From: an uncultured Bacilli bacterium | Lineage (GTDB): Bacteria; Bacillota_I; Bacilli_A; RF39; UBA660 | DNA: 28,452 bases | Assembly (NCBI GenBank): GCA_934098345.1 | Contig: CAKONX010000009.1 | Location: 1-28,452 of the forward strand | Direction: 5' to 3' | Shown here: in pieces, positions 8,389 through 16,784 of the stretch | Layout: each line of letters starts with the position of its first letter | Position numbering within the stretch: the first letter of the stretch is position 1 | The notes under the pieces: model-generated | What the model saw: only the letters and a program-made list of their open reading frames with translations | The model's database searches: none | Told to the model about the DNA's origin: nothing | Program-made: the position numbers and the translations under genes

Positions 8389-10194
8389 ATGAATAAAGAA
8401 GAATTATTAACAGCAAAAAGGAAATTGTCAAATTTAAGTGGGTATCCAACCATTGATAAACCATGGGTTACAAATTATATCGATGAAGCATTGAGAGAGG
8501 AAATTCCTAAAAGGACTGTTTATCAAGAAGTGTATAATAATAACATTCAGTTTCCAAAGGATTTAGCAATAGAATTTTTTGGAAGAAAAATAAGCTATTC
8601 AACATTTTTTTTTAATGTTGAGGCAACAGCAAAGTCTTTTCAGGAATATGGAATAAAAAAAGGAGACTTTGTCACAATTTGTGCTGCTGGAGTTCCTGAA
8701 ACTGTATATTCATTTTATGCGTTATCAAAGTTAGGTGCAATTGCTAATATGATTGCTCCACATTTTGAAAAGGAAGATTTGATAGCAAGGATAAGTGATT
8801 GTGAAAGTGATGTTTTAATAATAATGGATGAATTTTATCCAGAATTAAAAGAAGCAATAAAACAATCAAGAATAAAAAACATAATAATACTTCCAACATT
8901 AAATTCTTCAATCTTAAAATATGTTTCTAAGTCCTATAAAATAGATAAACATAGTAATGAATTATACTGGAACCAGTTTATAAAAGATGGCAAAATGAGA
9001 GAGTTTAGCAATCCTGTTCCGTATGAAAAAGATTTACCATTAGCAATGGTGTACTCAAGCGGTACTTCTGGAGCCTCAAAAGGCATTCTACTTTCAAATG
9101 ATAGTTTTCAAAATTCAATTCAAGCTTATCCCGCGTCAGGGGTTGACATTTCAAGAGGACAAAAATTTTATCAAATAATTCCGCCTTGGTATTCAACTGG
9201 ATTAAGCACATCTATACATTTACCACTTTCTTATGGTACTACTATATTTATGGATCCAAGATTTGAAAGAGATGTTTTTGTAAAAAACATTATTAAAGCA
9301 AAACCAAATTATTGTGTTGCCCCTACTAGTATGTATGAAGGCTTTTTAAATCAAAGATTAGTTAAAAATGTAGATTTGTCATTTTTTAATTACCCTTTTG
9401 AAGGTGGAGAACCTTTAAGTGAAGAAGTCTCATCTAAAATAGAAGAAGTTTTTAGACAACATGGAAGTAATGCGCCACTAAGAGTTGCTTATGGCCAATG
9501 TGAATGTGGAGCTGCAATAACAACACAAACTCAGTTATCAGAAACTGTTAAAGGATCTGTAGGAATTCCATTACCAGGAGTAACAATTGGTATATTTGAT
9601 GATGATTTTAATGAATTACCCTATTACAAAAGGGGGCAAATTTTAGCCAATACACCATGTAGCATGTTAGGATATTATAAAAATGAATCTGCTACAAAAA
9701 AATATTTTTATATTGATAAAAATGGTACAAAATGGAACTGTACGGGAGACATAGGATTTATAGATGAAGCTGGAAATTTATTTGTTCAAGGAAGAGCATC
9801 AGATTTTTCAATGATAAATGGAGAAAAGATTTATAATTTCGACATAGAAAAAATCATTATGGAAATAGAAGGAATCAAAATGTGTGATGTATTAGAATTT
9901 GATGATAATGGAACAGAAAAATTAGCTGTTCATATAATTTTTAATGAAGAACTTCAAGATTCATTAGAAGCGGATAAAGATTATTTAGAAGAACAATTGC
10001 ATAAAATACAACAATATATTTTTGAAAAAACTGGTAATGAAAATATGGTTCCATTTATATTTAAAATAAGAAAATCATTTCCATACGCTAAGTCTGGCAA
10101 AAGAGATGTAGCAAGAATAAAACAAGAAAAAGATGGATTTATAAATCTTGATACAAATTTTTCAACGAAGTTACAAAAAAAATTATCACATTAA
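8389..10194 (+). CDS. AMP-forming acyl-CoA synthetase/ligase family protein
   Basis: A 601-residue adenylate-forming enzyme (ANL superfamily): it should activate a carboxylate with ATP to an acyl-AMP and pass it to a thiol or amine. The ATP-binding P-loop is Y222-SSGTSGASKG, the adenine motif is Y368-GQCE, the ribose-binding Asp is D454 in TGD, the hinge lies in VQGRASDFSMINGEKI, and the C-terminal catalytic lysine is K571 in SGKRD. All are in order, so it looks active. The substrate cannot be told from the sequence; the length fits acyl-CoA synthetases better than carrier-loading domains, and no carrier-protein domain is attached. GAGGG precedes the ATG. It is followed by a terminator and then a sensor kinase gene with an identical promoter motif. 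Confidence 0.88.
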   Translation: MNKEELLTAKRKLSNLSGYPTIDKPWVTNYIDEALREEIPKRTVYQEVYNNNIQFPKDLAIEFFGRKISYSTFFFNVEATAKSFQEYGIKKGDFVTICAAGVPETVYSFYALSKLGAIANMIAPHFEKEDLIARISDCESDVLIIMDEFYPELKEAIKQSRIKNIIILPTLNSSILKYVSKSYKIDKHSNELYWNQFIKDGKMREFSNPVPYEKDLPLAMVYSSGTSGASKGILLSNDSFQNSIQAYPASGVDISRGQKFYQIIPPWYSTGLSTSIHLPLSYGTTIFMDPRFERDVFVKNIIKAKPNYCVAPTSMYEGFLNQRLVKNVDLSFFNYPFEGGEPLSEEVSSKIEEVFRQHGSNAPLRVAYGQCECGAAITTQTQLSETVKGSVGIPLPGVTIGIFDDDFNELPYYKRGQILANTPCSMLGYYKNESATKKYFYIDKNGTKWNCTGDIGFIDEAGNLFVQGRASDFSMINGEKIYNFDIEKIIMEIEGIKMCDVLEFDDNGTEKLAVHIIFNEELQDSLEADKDYLEEQLHKIQQYIFEKTGNENMVPFIFKIRKSFPYAKSGKRDVARIKQEKDGFINLDTNFSTKLQKKLSH

Positions 10195-10210
10195 TGTGGT
10201 AATTTTTTTT
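10181..10210 (+). terminator. Intrinsic terminator after the AMP-ligase gene
   Basis: A 10-bp stem with one G-U pair (10181-10190 with 10195-10204), 4-nt loop TTAA and a T-run to 10210. The stop codon TAA begins in the loop. Confidence 0.85.
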
Positions 10211-10229
10211 GTAAAATTATACTGTTATG

Positions 10230-10247
10230 TGGTAATATGTTAATATA
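10230..10247 (+). promoter_or_regulatory. Double extended -10 promoter of the hybrid kinase gene
   Basis: TG-G-TAATAT (-10 at 10233-10238) and TG-T-TAATAT (-10 at 10241-10246). The leader would be only about 8-16 nt, with AGGAAAG as ribosome binding site. Confidence 0.55.
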
Positions 10248-10260
10248 GGAAAGTGGTTTT

Positions 10261-12111
10261 ATGGTAATTTCGAGTTTAACATGGTTAATAATATTTAGCA
10301 CCATATATATTATAGCTTTATCATTTTTATATTTTTCGAAGACTAGGTTAGGGAACGGAGAAAACAAGATATATAAGTATATTCTTATTACGAACTTAGT
10401 AGGGTTAATATTACAATTTTTATGTGACTATGTTTCATACAAGTTTGACACTATACCAAATGTTATAAGTGACAGCATATTGAGATTATATCTAGTGTAT
10501 TTTATTGCTTTTATTTCATTATTAATTTTTTATTTAATTGAAATATCATTTAATCATAAAAAAATTGCTACAACAATTACCATAATAGCAGACTTACTAA
10601 TTATAATTATGATTTTTATACTTCCATATGATTTGCATAGAGATGTTGCACACAAAATATACTATACATATGGGCCAGCCGTTCAGTTAATTTTTTCTCT
10701 TTCTAGCGTTTTAAGTATAGTTATTTTCATTATTCTTATTGCAAAAAGAAAAAACACTAGATTAAGAAAAAAAGCAATTCCAATTTGGCTATTTTTATTG
10801 CTAGGTCTAGCAGTTATGATTATTCAAATGAGATGCCCTGAGTTAGTTATAACAACTGCTATGGAAAGTTTAATATGTTGTTTAATGTATTTCACAATTG
10901 AGAATCCTGATGTAAAAATGATACGTGAGCTTGAGATGGCTAAAGATACAGCAGAAAAAGCTAACCGAGCAAAATCAGATTTCTTAAGTAGTATGTCTCA
11001 TGAAATTCGTACACCTTTAAATGCAATAGTTGGTTTATCAGAAGATATAACAATGTATAAATCTGAAGTACCAAAAGAAGTATATGAAGATTCAATTGAT
11101 ATACAAAATGCATCACATACACTTCTAGAAATAGTTGGAAATATACTAGATATAAATAAAATTGAATCAGATAAAATGGAAGTAATAGAAAATAAATATA
11201 ATTTCAGAGAAGAAATAGAAGGAATGGTACGAGTAACAATTACGAGAATAGGAGAAAAAAATATTAATTTTCACTTATATATAGCAGAAGATATACCATA
11301 TGAATTAATTGGAGATAAAGGAAAAGTAAAAGAAATAATAAATAACTTATTAACAAACGCAATTAAATATACAGATGAGGGAGAAATAAACTTAAAAATA
11401 ACATGTGTAAATGATTTAAATAAAAATAAAAGTAATTTAATTATAAGTTGTCAAGATACAGGAAAAGGAATAAAAGCAGAAAACATAAATAGATTATTTA
11501 CTAAATTTGATAGATTAGATGTAGAAAAAAATACAACAACAGAAGGAACAGGATTAGGTCTAGCAATAACAAAAGGCTTAACTGAAATGATGGGTGGAAA
11601 AATAAATGTACAATCACAATATGGAAAAGGATCTATATTTATAGTAACAATACCACAAAAAATAGCCGAAGTAGAAATGCCATTAACAAATACTCAAGTA
11701 ATAAATATTAAAAGAATAAATGAAGAATTAGTAGAAAGTTATAAAGGAAAAAGAGTATTAATAGTAGATGATAATAAGTTAAATATAAAAGTAGCAAAAA
11801 AAGCAATAGAGAATTTTGGGTTTATAATAGATGAAGCTACAGACGGAGTAGAATGTTTAGAAAAAGTAAAAAATAATCCAAGATATGATTTAATACTAAT
11901 GGATATAATGATGCCAAATATGAGTGGAGAAACATGTTTAAAAAAATTAAAGGAAGATGAAACATTTGATACACCAGTAGTAGCTTTAACTGCAGATGCA
12001 ATAGCAGGATCAAAAGAAAAATATATAAGTGAAGGATTTAAGGATTACATACAAAAGCCATTTTCTAGGGAGCAAATAAAAGAAAAATTAAGTAAAATTT
12101 TTAAAAAGTAA
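10261..12111 (+). CDS. Hybrid sensor histidine kinase, seven membrane helices plus receiver
   Basis: A 616-residue two-component sensor. The N-terminal part holds about seven hydrophobic helices (near residues 5-24, 40-60, 77-98, 103-123, 138-162, 174-193, 198-215) with no large external domain, so it may sense a membrane or small diffusible signal. A coiled linker leads to the dimerisation domain with phospho-acceptor H247 in SMSHEIRTPLN, then the ATPase domain (NNLLTNAIKYTDEG, DTGKGI, GTGLGLAI). A receiver domain follows with D548 in LMDIMMPN and the conserved Lys in QKPF. There is no DNA-binding domain and no separate response regulator gene nearby, so its output partner is unknown. Its promoter core is identical to that of the preceding AMP-ligase gene. 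Confidence 0.93.
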   Translation: MVISSLTWLIIFSTIYIIALSFLYFSKTRLGNGENKIYKYILITNLVGLILQFLCDYVSYKFDTIPNVISDSILRLYLVYFIAFISLLIFYLIEISFNHKKIATTITIIADLLIIIMIFILPYDLHRDVAHKIYYTYGPAVQLIFSLSSVLSIVIFIILIAKRKNTRLRKKAIPIWLFLLLGLAVMIIQMRCPELVITTAMESLICCLMYFTIENPDVKMIRELEMAKDTAEKANRAKSDFLSSMSHEIRTPLNAIVGLSEDITMYKSEVPKEVYEDSIDIQNASHTLLEIVGNILDINKIESDKMEVIENKYNFREEIEGMVRVTITRIGEKNINFHLYIAEDIPYELIGDKGKVKEIINNLLTNAIKYTDEGEINLKITCVNDLNKNKSNLIISCQDTGKGIKAENINRLFTKFDRLDVEKNTTTEGTGLGLAITKGLTEMMGGKINVQSQYGKGSIFIVTIPQKIAEVEMPLTNTQVINIKRINEELVESYKGKRVLIVDDNKLNIKVAKKAIENFGFIIDEATDGVECLEKVKNNPRYDLILMDIMMPNMSGETCLKKLKEDETFDTPVVALTADAIAGSKEKYISEGFKDYIQKPFSREQIKEKLSKIFKK

Positions 12112-12132
12112 GATAGAATACTTACTTTTTTT
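12103..12132 (+). terminator. Intrinsic terminator after the hybrid kinase gene
   Basis: A 10-bp perfect stem (12103-12112 with 12121-12130), 8-nt loop and T-run to 12132. The stop codon TAA (12109-12111) is in the 5' arm. Confidence 0.87.
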
Positions 12133-12133
12133 C

Positions 12134-12162
12134 TTGACTAATAATAATCAGTTTGTTATTAT
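12134..12162 (+). promoter_or_regulatory. Promoter of the metal exporter-Fur operon
   Basis: -35 TTGACT (12134-12139), exactly 17 bp, then -10 TATTAT (12157-12162) with extended TG at 12154-12155. It is among the strongest promoters in the window and runs directly into the palindromic operator. Confidence 0.85.
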
Positions 12163-12187
12163 CTAAATGCAACTTATTTGCATTTAG
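12163..12187 (+). promoter_or_regulatory. Palindromic operator, probable Fur-family site
   Basis: A perfect inverted repeat with arms CTAAATGCAA and TTGCATTTAG around a 5-bp centre CTTAT. It starts at the base after the -10 and reaches into the AGGAGG ribosome binding site (12186-12191), so bound protein would block the start point. The inner TGCAA-N5-TTGCA form resembles the inverted-repeat boxes bound by Fur-family metalloregulators, and the second gene of the operon encodes one. Confidence 0.8.
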
Positions 12188-12196
12188 GAGGCTTTT

Positions 12197-13027
12197 ATGT
12201 TAGATGTTTTAAAGGATACAATTTTAGATACAATTAAATTATTACCATTTTTATTTGTAGCGTTTTTAATTATTGAATTTATTGAACATAAATTGAATAA
12301 TAAACAAGAAAATATTGTTGCTGCATCAGGTAAATTCGGACCTATTATAGGTTCACTTCTTGGAGCAGTACCACAATGTGGATTTTCTGTTCTTGCAACT
12401 AATCTTTATATTACAAAAATAATTTCATTAGGAACTTTAATAAGTATATACTTATCCACTAGTGATGAACTTATTCCAATAATGATTTCTCATAATGCAC
12501 CAATTCATAAAATATTGAGTATTGTTCTTATTAAAGTAATTATTGGTATGATTTTTGGAATATTAATTGATTTATTTATTAAAAAAGAAAAGCAAAGTAG
12601 TTTTGTTTTATGTAAAGATGAAGAATGTGACTGTGAACATTCAATAATAAAATCAGTAATTATTCATACTTTAAAAATATCATTTTTTATATTTTTAATT
12701 ACATTTGCGATTAATTCATTATTTGAATATGTAAATCTAGATTTTATATCTGCTCATTTAAAAGGAAACAAAATATTAACACCATTCATTTCTTCATTAG
12801 TTGGATTAATTCCAAACTGTGCTTCATCTGTTATGATAAGTGAACTTTATTTAAACAATTTAATTACTTTAGGAACAACTCTTTCTGGGCTTTTAACTGG
12901 AAGTGGAGTAGCAATAATGGTACTTATACATAAAAATAAAAATAAGAAAGAAAATTTATTTATTTTAAGTTTAATATACTTTATCGGTGTTGCTTGTGGA
13001 ATAGTATTTAATTTATTAGGTGTATAA
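12197..13027 (+). CDS. Putative heavy-metal/manganese exporter (ArsP_2-type permease)
   Basis: A 276-residue polytopic membrane protein. It carries two matching membrane-embedded motifs, G56-AVPQCGFS with C61 and I205-PNCASS with C208, one in each half. This is the signature of the ten-helix heavy-metal permease family annotated as putative manganese transporter or ArsP_2. The loop between the halves holds C139, C144, C146 and H148 (LCKDEECDCEH), a plausible cytoplasmic metal-binding site. AGGAGG precedes the ATG at the edge of the palindromic operator. The stop TAA shares its last A with the ATG of the Fur-type regulator. Context supports metal efflux under metalloregulator control; which metal is moved is not evident. 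Confidence 0.85.
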   Translation: MLDVLKDTILDTIKLLPFLFVAFLIIEFIEHKLNNKQENIVAASGKFGPIIGSLLGAVPQCGFSVLATNLYITKIISLGTLISIYLSTSDELIPIMISHNAPIHKILSIVLIKVIIGMIFGILIDLFIKKEKQSSFVLCKDEECDCEHSIIKSVIIHTLKISFFIFLITFAINSLFEYVNLDFISAHLKGNKILTPFISSLVGLIPNCASSVMISELYLNNLITLGTTLSGLLTGSGVAIMVLIHKNKNKKENLFILSLIYFIGVACGIVFNLLGV

Positions 13028-13395
13028 TGGAGCAAATATTAAAAGATCATAATTTAAAAGTTACTAAAAATAGATTATTAATATTAGAATATATAAAAAG
13101 AAAAAAATATATAACTTTAAATGAATTACTAGAATTAAATATTGATAAATCAACTATATATAGAATTATAGATATTTTTGTTAACAATAATATAATTGAT
13201 ATAATAAGCTTTGAAAATGGAAAAAAATATACTTTATCTCAAAAACATTTTCATATCTTAAAATGTATTGTTTGTCATAATCAAACTGAAATAGATATGT
13301 GTCCTTTTGATAAAAGTAATTATAAAGATTTTATAATAACTAAACATTCGGTTATTATTGAAGGAATATGTAAAAAGTGCCAACAAAAAAACTGA
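13027..13395 (+). CDS. Fur-family metal-responsive transcriptional regulator
   Basis: A 122-residue regulator, slightly short for the family (about 130-150). The N-terminal winged helix includes VTKNRLLILEYI and the recognition part DKSTIYRIIDIF; the C-terminal half is the metal-binding dimer domain. Two CxxC pairs, C80/C83 and C115/C118, form the usual structural zinc site, and H74 and H76 in HFHILKC correspond to the family's metal-sensing region. Whether it answers to zinc, iron, manganese or peroxide cannot be told. It starts on the last base of the exporter's stop codon, so translation is coupled. A palindromic box at the operon promoter suggests autoregulation. Confidence 0.9.
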   Translation: MEQILKDHNLKVTKNRLLILEYIKRKKYITLNELLELNIDKSTIYRIIDIFVNNNIIDIISFENGKKYTLSQKHFHILKCIVCHNQTEIDMCPFDKSNYKDFIITKHSVIIEGICKKCQQKN

Positions 13396-13411
13396 TATTT
13401 AATCAGTTTTT
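13387..13411. terminator. Bidirectional terminator between the Fur-type gene and deoD
   Basis: A 10-bp stem (13387-13396 with 13402-13411) and 5-nt loop, with T-runs on both strands. The Fur-family stop codon is in one arm and the deoD stop codon in the loop, so one hairpin serves both convergent genes. Confidence 0.88.
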
Positions 13412-14121
13412 ATTATGCTTTCTAAAGCTAGTATAATCATATTATCTAAATGTTTTTCTCTCATTTCTGGAGAAACAACTGTTGGATCAAATTTAGAATC
13501 AACTATAGTAATAAGCATACTTGCTTTCTTTTCACAAATTCTTGCAATATGAAATATTCCAAATCCTTCCATTTCAGTTGCAAGTAATTCATCTTTTATT
13601 GGACAAGTGTTAACAATATGATCTATTGAAGCATATACATCAAAAACATCACTTGTTAAAGTTGGACCAACATGAATATCTATATTTAATTCATCAGCAG
13701 TTTTCTTAATTACATCATTCATTTCTCTATTTGACTCAATGAATTTATTAGTATATCCTCCCCATTGATAAGCAATAGAAGATTCTGAATAAGCTCCAGT
13801 TGATAAAACAGTATCTAAAATATGAACATTATTTTTATCAGCACCAGCCGAACCAATTCTAATAATTTTTTCAACATCATAAAACTTGTAAAGTTCATAT
13901 GCATATAAAGAAGCACTAGGGCATCCCATACCTGAACCAACAACACTTACACGTTTTCCTTTATAATAACCTGTGAAAGCATACATATTTCTTATTTTAT
14001 TTACTAATCTTACATTGGTTAAAAATTTCTCAGCAATATATTTTGCTCTAAGAGGATCTCCGGGAAATAAAACCAAAGGAGCTATATTTTCTTTTTCAGT
14101 CACTATGTGTACTGGTTCCAT
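13399..14121 (-). CDS. deoD: Purine nucleoside phosphorylase, DeoD type
   Basis: Phosphorolyses purine (deoxy)nucleosides to base and (deoxy)ribose-1-phosphate in nucleoside salvage. The 240 residues match the hexameric DeoD class. Visible motifs: phosphate-binding GDPLRAKYIAE, the GSGMGCPSASLYAYEL block, RIGSAGA, and the nucleoside-binding EMEGFGIFHIA (commonly EMEAAALF). The Asp that protonates the base appears as TIVDSKF where many members have TVSDH. The ATG follows GGTGATG on the minus strand and upstream in-frame stops exclude a longer form. It converges on the Fur-type gene and diverges from the M16 peptidase pair. Confidence 0.94.
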   Translation of the reverse strand: MEPVHIVTEKENIAPLVLFPGDPLRAKYIAEKFLTNVRLVNKIRNMYAFTGYYKGKRVSVVGSGMGCPSASLYAYELYKFYDVEKIIRIGSAGADKNNVHILDTVLSTGAYSESSIAYQWGGYTNKFIESNREMNDVIKKTADELNIDIHVGPTLTSDVFDVYASIDHIVNTCPIKDELLATEMEGFGIFHIARICEKKASMLITIVDSKFDPTVVSPEMREKHLDNMIILALESIIKTD

Positions 14122-14136
14122 ATCATCACCATATTA

Positions 14137-14145
14137 ATATTATCA
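14137..14145 (-). promoter_or_regulatory. Extended -10 promoter of deoD
   Basis: On the minus strand, TG-A-TAATAT with the -10 at 14137-14142. The leader would be about 9 nt. It faces away from the plus-strand promoter at 14152-14160, and the two overlap. Confidence 0.5.
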
Positions 14146-14151
14146 CATTTA

Positions 14152-14160
14152 TGCTATAAT
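14152..14160 (+). promoter_or_regulatory. Extended -10 promoter of the M16 peptidase/comE operon
   Basis: TG-C-TATAAT with the -10 at 14155-14160. No clear -35. The leader is about 44 nt, among the longer ones in the window. A second possible -10 (TATACT, 14187-14192) lies closer to the gene but lacks the TG. Confidence 0.55.
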
Positions 14161-14210
14161 TTAATTATAAAAACGATTATTTTACGTATACTAAAAACGA
14201 GGTGAACTTA

Positions 14211-15479
14211 ATGGAATATAAAATCTATAATGCTGGTTCTTACAATATCCATACTATAAAAACTGATAAATTTAAAACAATTAAACTTGACATAATATTA
14301 AGAAATAACTTTGATCCTAAAAACTCTGAATTAAGAAGTTTATTATTTGATATATTATCTGAAAGCACAAAAAAATATGATACAAAAAGAAAACTTGCTT
14401 TAAAATATGAATCTTTATATAATGCAGTTTCTAACATTGATACTATGTTACTTGGTCAAATGATTTTAACAGATATATCTATTGAGTTTATAAATCCAAA
14501 ATACACAAAAGAAGACTTTTTAGAAGAAGCAATAAAAATGCCTTTTTCTCTTTTGTTTGAACCAAATATAAATAATTATGAATTTGATGCCAAAACTATT
14601 TTACTATGTAAAAAAAGATTAATAGAAAAAATTGATTCTATCAAAGAAAATCCAAGTAGATATGCAATATTACAAGCATTAAAGAAGATGGATCCTACTT
14701 CTTTAACTTCAAGACCAATTTTAGAAAATAAAGACACTATAAACAATGCTACAAACGAATCTTTATTAAAATTATATGAAGAAGTTTTAAAACATGATTA
14801 TGTTGACATTTTTATAATAGGTGACTTTGATAATAATAAAATAGTAGATTTAATAAATAAATATGCAGCATTTAAAACTATAAAAAATCATGAATTAAAA
14901 ATATATAATGAAAATAAAACAAGAAGATTACCTCAAAAAGTTAAAGAAAATTCTTCTAATAGTCAATCTCAATTAGTCGAAGTTTATAATGCCGTTAACT
15001 TAACTGATTATGAAAAGAAATATGTTTTACCAATATATGATATGATTTTTGGTTCATCATCTCTAGAGTCTAAATTATATAAAAATCTACGTACTAAAAA
15101 TTCTCTTTGTTATGGTTTAATTTCATCCTATCAAAGATATGATAATATTTTAGTTGTTGCTACTAGTTTAGATAAATCTAATGAAGAAAAAGCAATAAAA
15201 TTAATAGATAAAACATTTAAAGAAATGACTACTTCTTTAAAAGACGAAGAAATAAAAAGAGCAATTGATTTAAAAATATCTAGTTTAAATATGTTTATAG
15301 ATTACCAAGGTAAAATACTTGAACTATATTTATTTAAATATTTAAACTTAGCTGATGATTATGAAACAATGATAAATACATTTATGAATGTTAAAAAAGC
15401 AGATATTTTAGCTGTTGGAAAGAAAATTAAGAAAAATACTGTGTATATATTAACTGCTGGAGGTGAAGAGTATGAATAA
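14211..15479 (+). CDS. yfmF: M16-family peptidase-like protein YfmF (non-catalytic partner)
   Basis: A 422-residue member of the M16 (insulinase/pitrilysin) family. The zinc motif HxxEH is absent, which fits the inactive partner of a YfmF/YfmH heterodimer; in B. subtilis the pair (also written YmfF/YmfH) is linked to EF-P modification. The family resemblance runs through TIKLDIILRNNFDPKNSELRSLLFDIL near the N terminus, DIFIIGDFDNNKI mid-protein and the C-terminal half with the SSSLESKLYKNLRTKNSLCYGL block. ATG 14211 is preferred to an in-frame GTG at 14202, which belongs to the GAGGTGA binding site. It overlaps the catalytic partner by 8 nt, so the two are translated together. Confidence 0.88.
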   Translation: MEYKIYNAGSYNIHTIKTDKFKTIKLDIILRNNFDPKNSELRSLLFDILSESTKKYDTKRKLALKYESLYNAVSNIDTMLLGQMILTDISIEFINPKYTKEDFLEEAIKMPFSLLFEPNINNYEFDAKTILLCKKRLIEKIDSIKENPSRYAILQALKKMDPTSLTSRPILENKDTINNATNESLLKLYEEVLKHDYVDIFIIGDFDNNKIVDLINKYAAFKTIKNHELKIYNENKTRRLPQKVKENSSNSQSQLVEVYNAVNLTDYEKKYVLPIYDMIFGSSSLESKLYKNLRTKNSLCYGLISSYQRYDNILVVATSLDKSNEEKAIKLIDKTFKEMTTSLKDEEIKRAIDLKISSLNMFIDYQGKILELYLFKYLNLADDYETMINTFMNVKKADILAVGKKIKKNTVYILTAGGEEYE

Positions 15480-16776
15480 AATATTTGTTGAAGGTCCAAA
15501 TGAGTATGTACTTCATGAAAAACTACCTAATGGACTTGATGTATATATGTTACCTAATAATAAAGTTCAAACTTATTATTTAACCTTTTCAGCAAAGTTT
15601 GGTTCAGTTATAACTGATTTTAAATTTGAAGGAGATAAAACTTATAAACATATACCGGTGGGTGTTGCTCATACTTTAGAACATTTAACATTTTATACAG
15701 AAGACGGAGATGCATCAACATTTTATGCTAATAATGGTGCTAAAAGTAATGCTTATACATCTACTCATATAACCTGCTATGAAGTATTTGGTTATAATAA
15801 ATTTAAAGAAAATTTAGAATATTTATTAGATTATGTTCAAACACCTTACTATACAGAAAAAATGGTTAATGATGAAAAAGGTATAATAACTGAAGAAATA
15901 AAAATGTATGAAGATGATCCAGAAAGTGTTTTAATGAGTGCAGCAAATGAATGCTTATATGTAAATGATAATAGAAAAAATTTAGTAACTGGAACAAAAA
16001 ATGATGTTAAAAAAACAACTGTAAAAGATATAGAACTTGCTTATAATACTTTTTATTATCCTGCAAATATGTTTGTTTGTTTAACAGGTAACTTTAATCC
16101 AGATGAAGCTCTTGCTATTATAGAAGAAAACCAAGCAAAGAAAACTTTTAAAGAACAAAAGAAAATTATTGTTAAAAAAATAAGAGAACCAAAAAATGTA
16201 GCATATTCTTATAAAGAAATAAAAAAGGATGTGTCAATTCCTAAAACTGAATATGCACTAAAATTACCACTTTCCTCATTCACTAAAGCTGGTATTAATG
16301 AACAAACCTTGCTTACTGCATTAAATATTATACTAAATATGAATTTTGGAAGTACAAGTTTATTTAGAGAGCAATTAGTTGATGGAAATATAATAAATGA
16401 TGATTTAGTTTATTATGCAAGTGTCTGTGGAAACTATTTAGTAATTGAATTTTTATGTGAAACACATTATCCAAAAAGATTTGCTAGTTTATTAGAAGAA
16501 AAATTAAACAATTTAATTATTGATGAAGAAGAGTTTAATAGCAAAAAAAGAGTTGCTATTTCTAATTTAATCTTAGTATTTGAAGATATTGAAAGAGCAA
16601 ATGAATTTATATCATCAGGAATAATAAAACATAATGAAGTTCCAACTTATTTATATGATGTTTATAACTCATTAAATATCAGCACTTTAAAAAATGTATG
16701 TAAAAAAATAAACACTAAAGTAAAAACTATAGTAGTAGTTAAAGAAAATAATAAAACTGATCAAAAAAAGAAGTAA
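15472..16776 (+). CDS. yfmH: M16-family zinc peptidase YfmH
   Basis: A 434-residue catalytic M16 peptidase. The inverted zinc motif is intact as H67-T-L-E70-H71, with the distal Glu ligand in ITEEIKMY (E141 or E142). The surrounding GVAHTLEHLTFY and the NAYTSTHITCYEVFG blocks are typical of the YfmH/YmfH group, linked in B. subtilis to EF-P modification together with YfmF. ATG 15472 follows a full GGAGGTGA binding site; an in-frame GTG at 15463 is part of that site. No terminator separates it from comEA 41 nt downstream, so the peptidase pair and the competence genes may be one transcription unit. Confidence 0.92.
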   Translation: MNKIFVEGPNEYVLHEKLPNGLDVYMLPNNKVQTYYLTFSAKFGSVITDFKFEGDKTYKHIPVGVAHTLEHLTFYTEDGDASTFYANNGAKSNAYTSTHITCYEVFGYNKFKENLEYLLDYVQTPYYTEKMVNDEKGIITEEIKMYEDDPESVLMSAANECLYVNDNRKNLVTGTKNDVKKTTVKDIELAYNTFYYPANMFVCLTGNFNPDEALAIIEENQAKKTFKEQKKIIVKKIREPKNVAYSYKEIKKDVSIPKTEYALKLPLSSFTKAGINEQTLLTALNIILNMNFGSTSLFREQLVDGNIINDDLVYYASVCGNYLVIEFLCETHYPKRFASLLEEKLNNLIIDEEEFNSKKRVAISNLILVFEDIERANEFISSGIIKHNEVPTYLYDVYNSLNISTLKNVCKKINTKVKTIVVVKENNKTDQKKK

Positions 16777-16784
16777 TTTGAACA

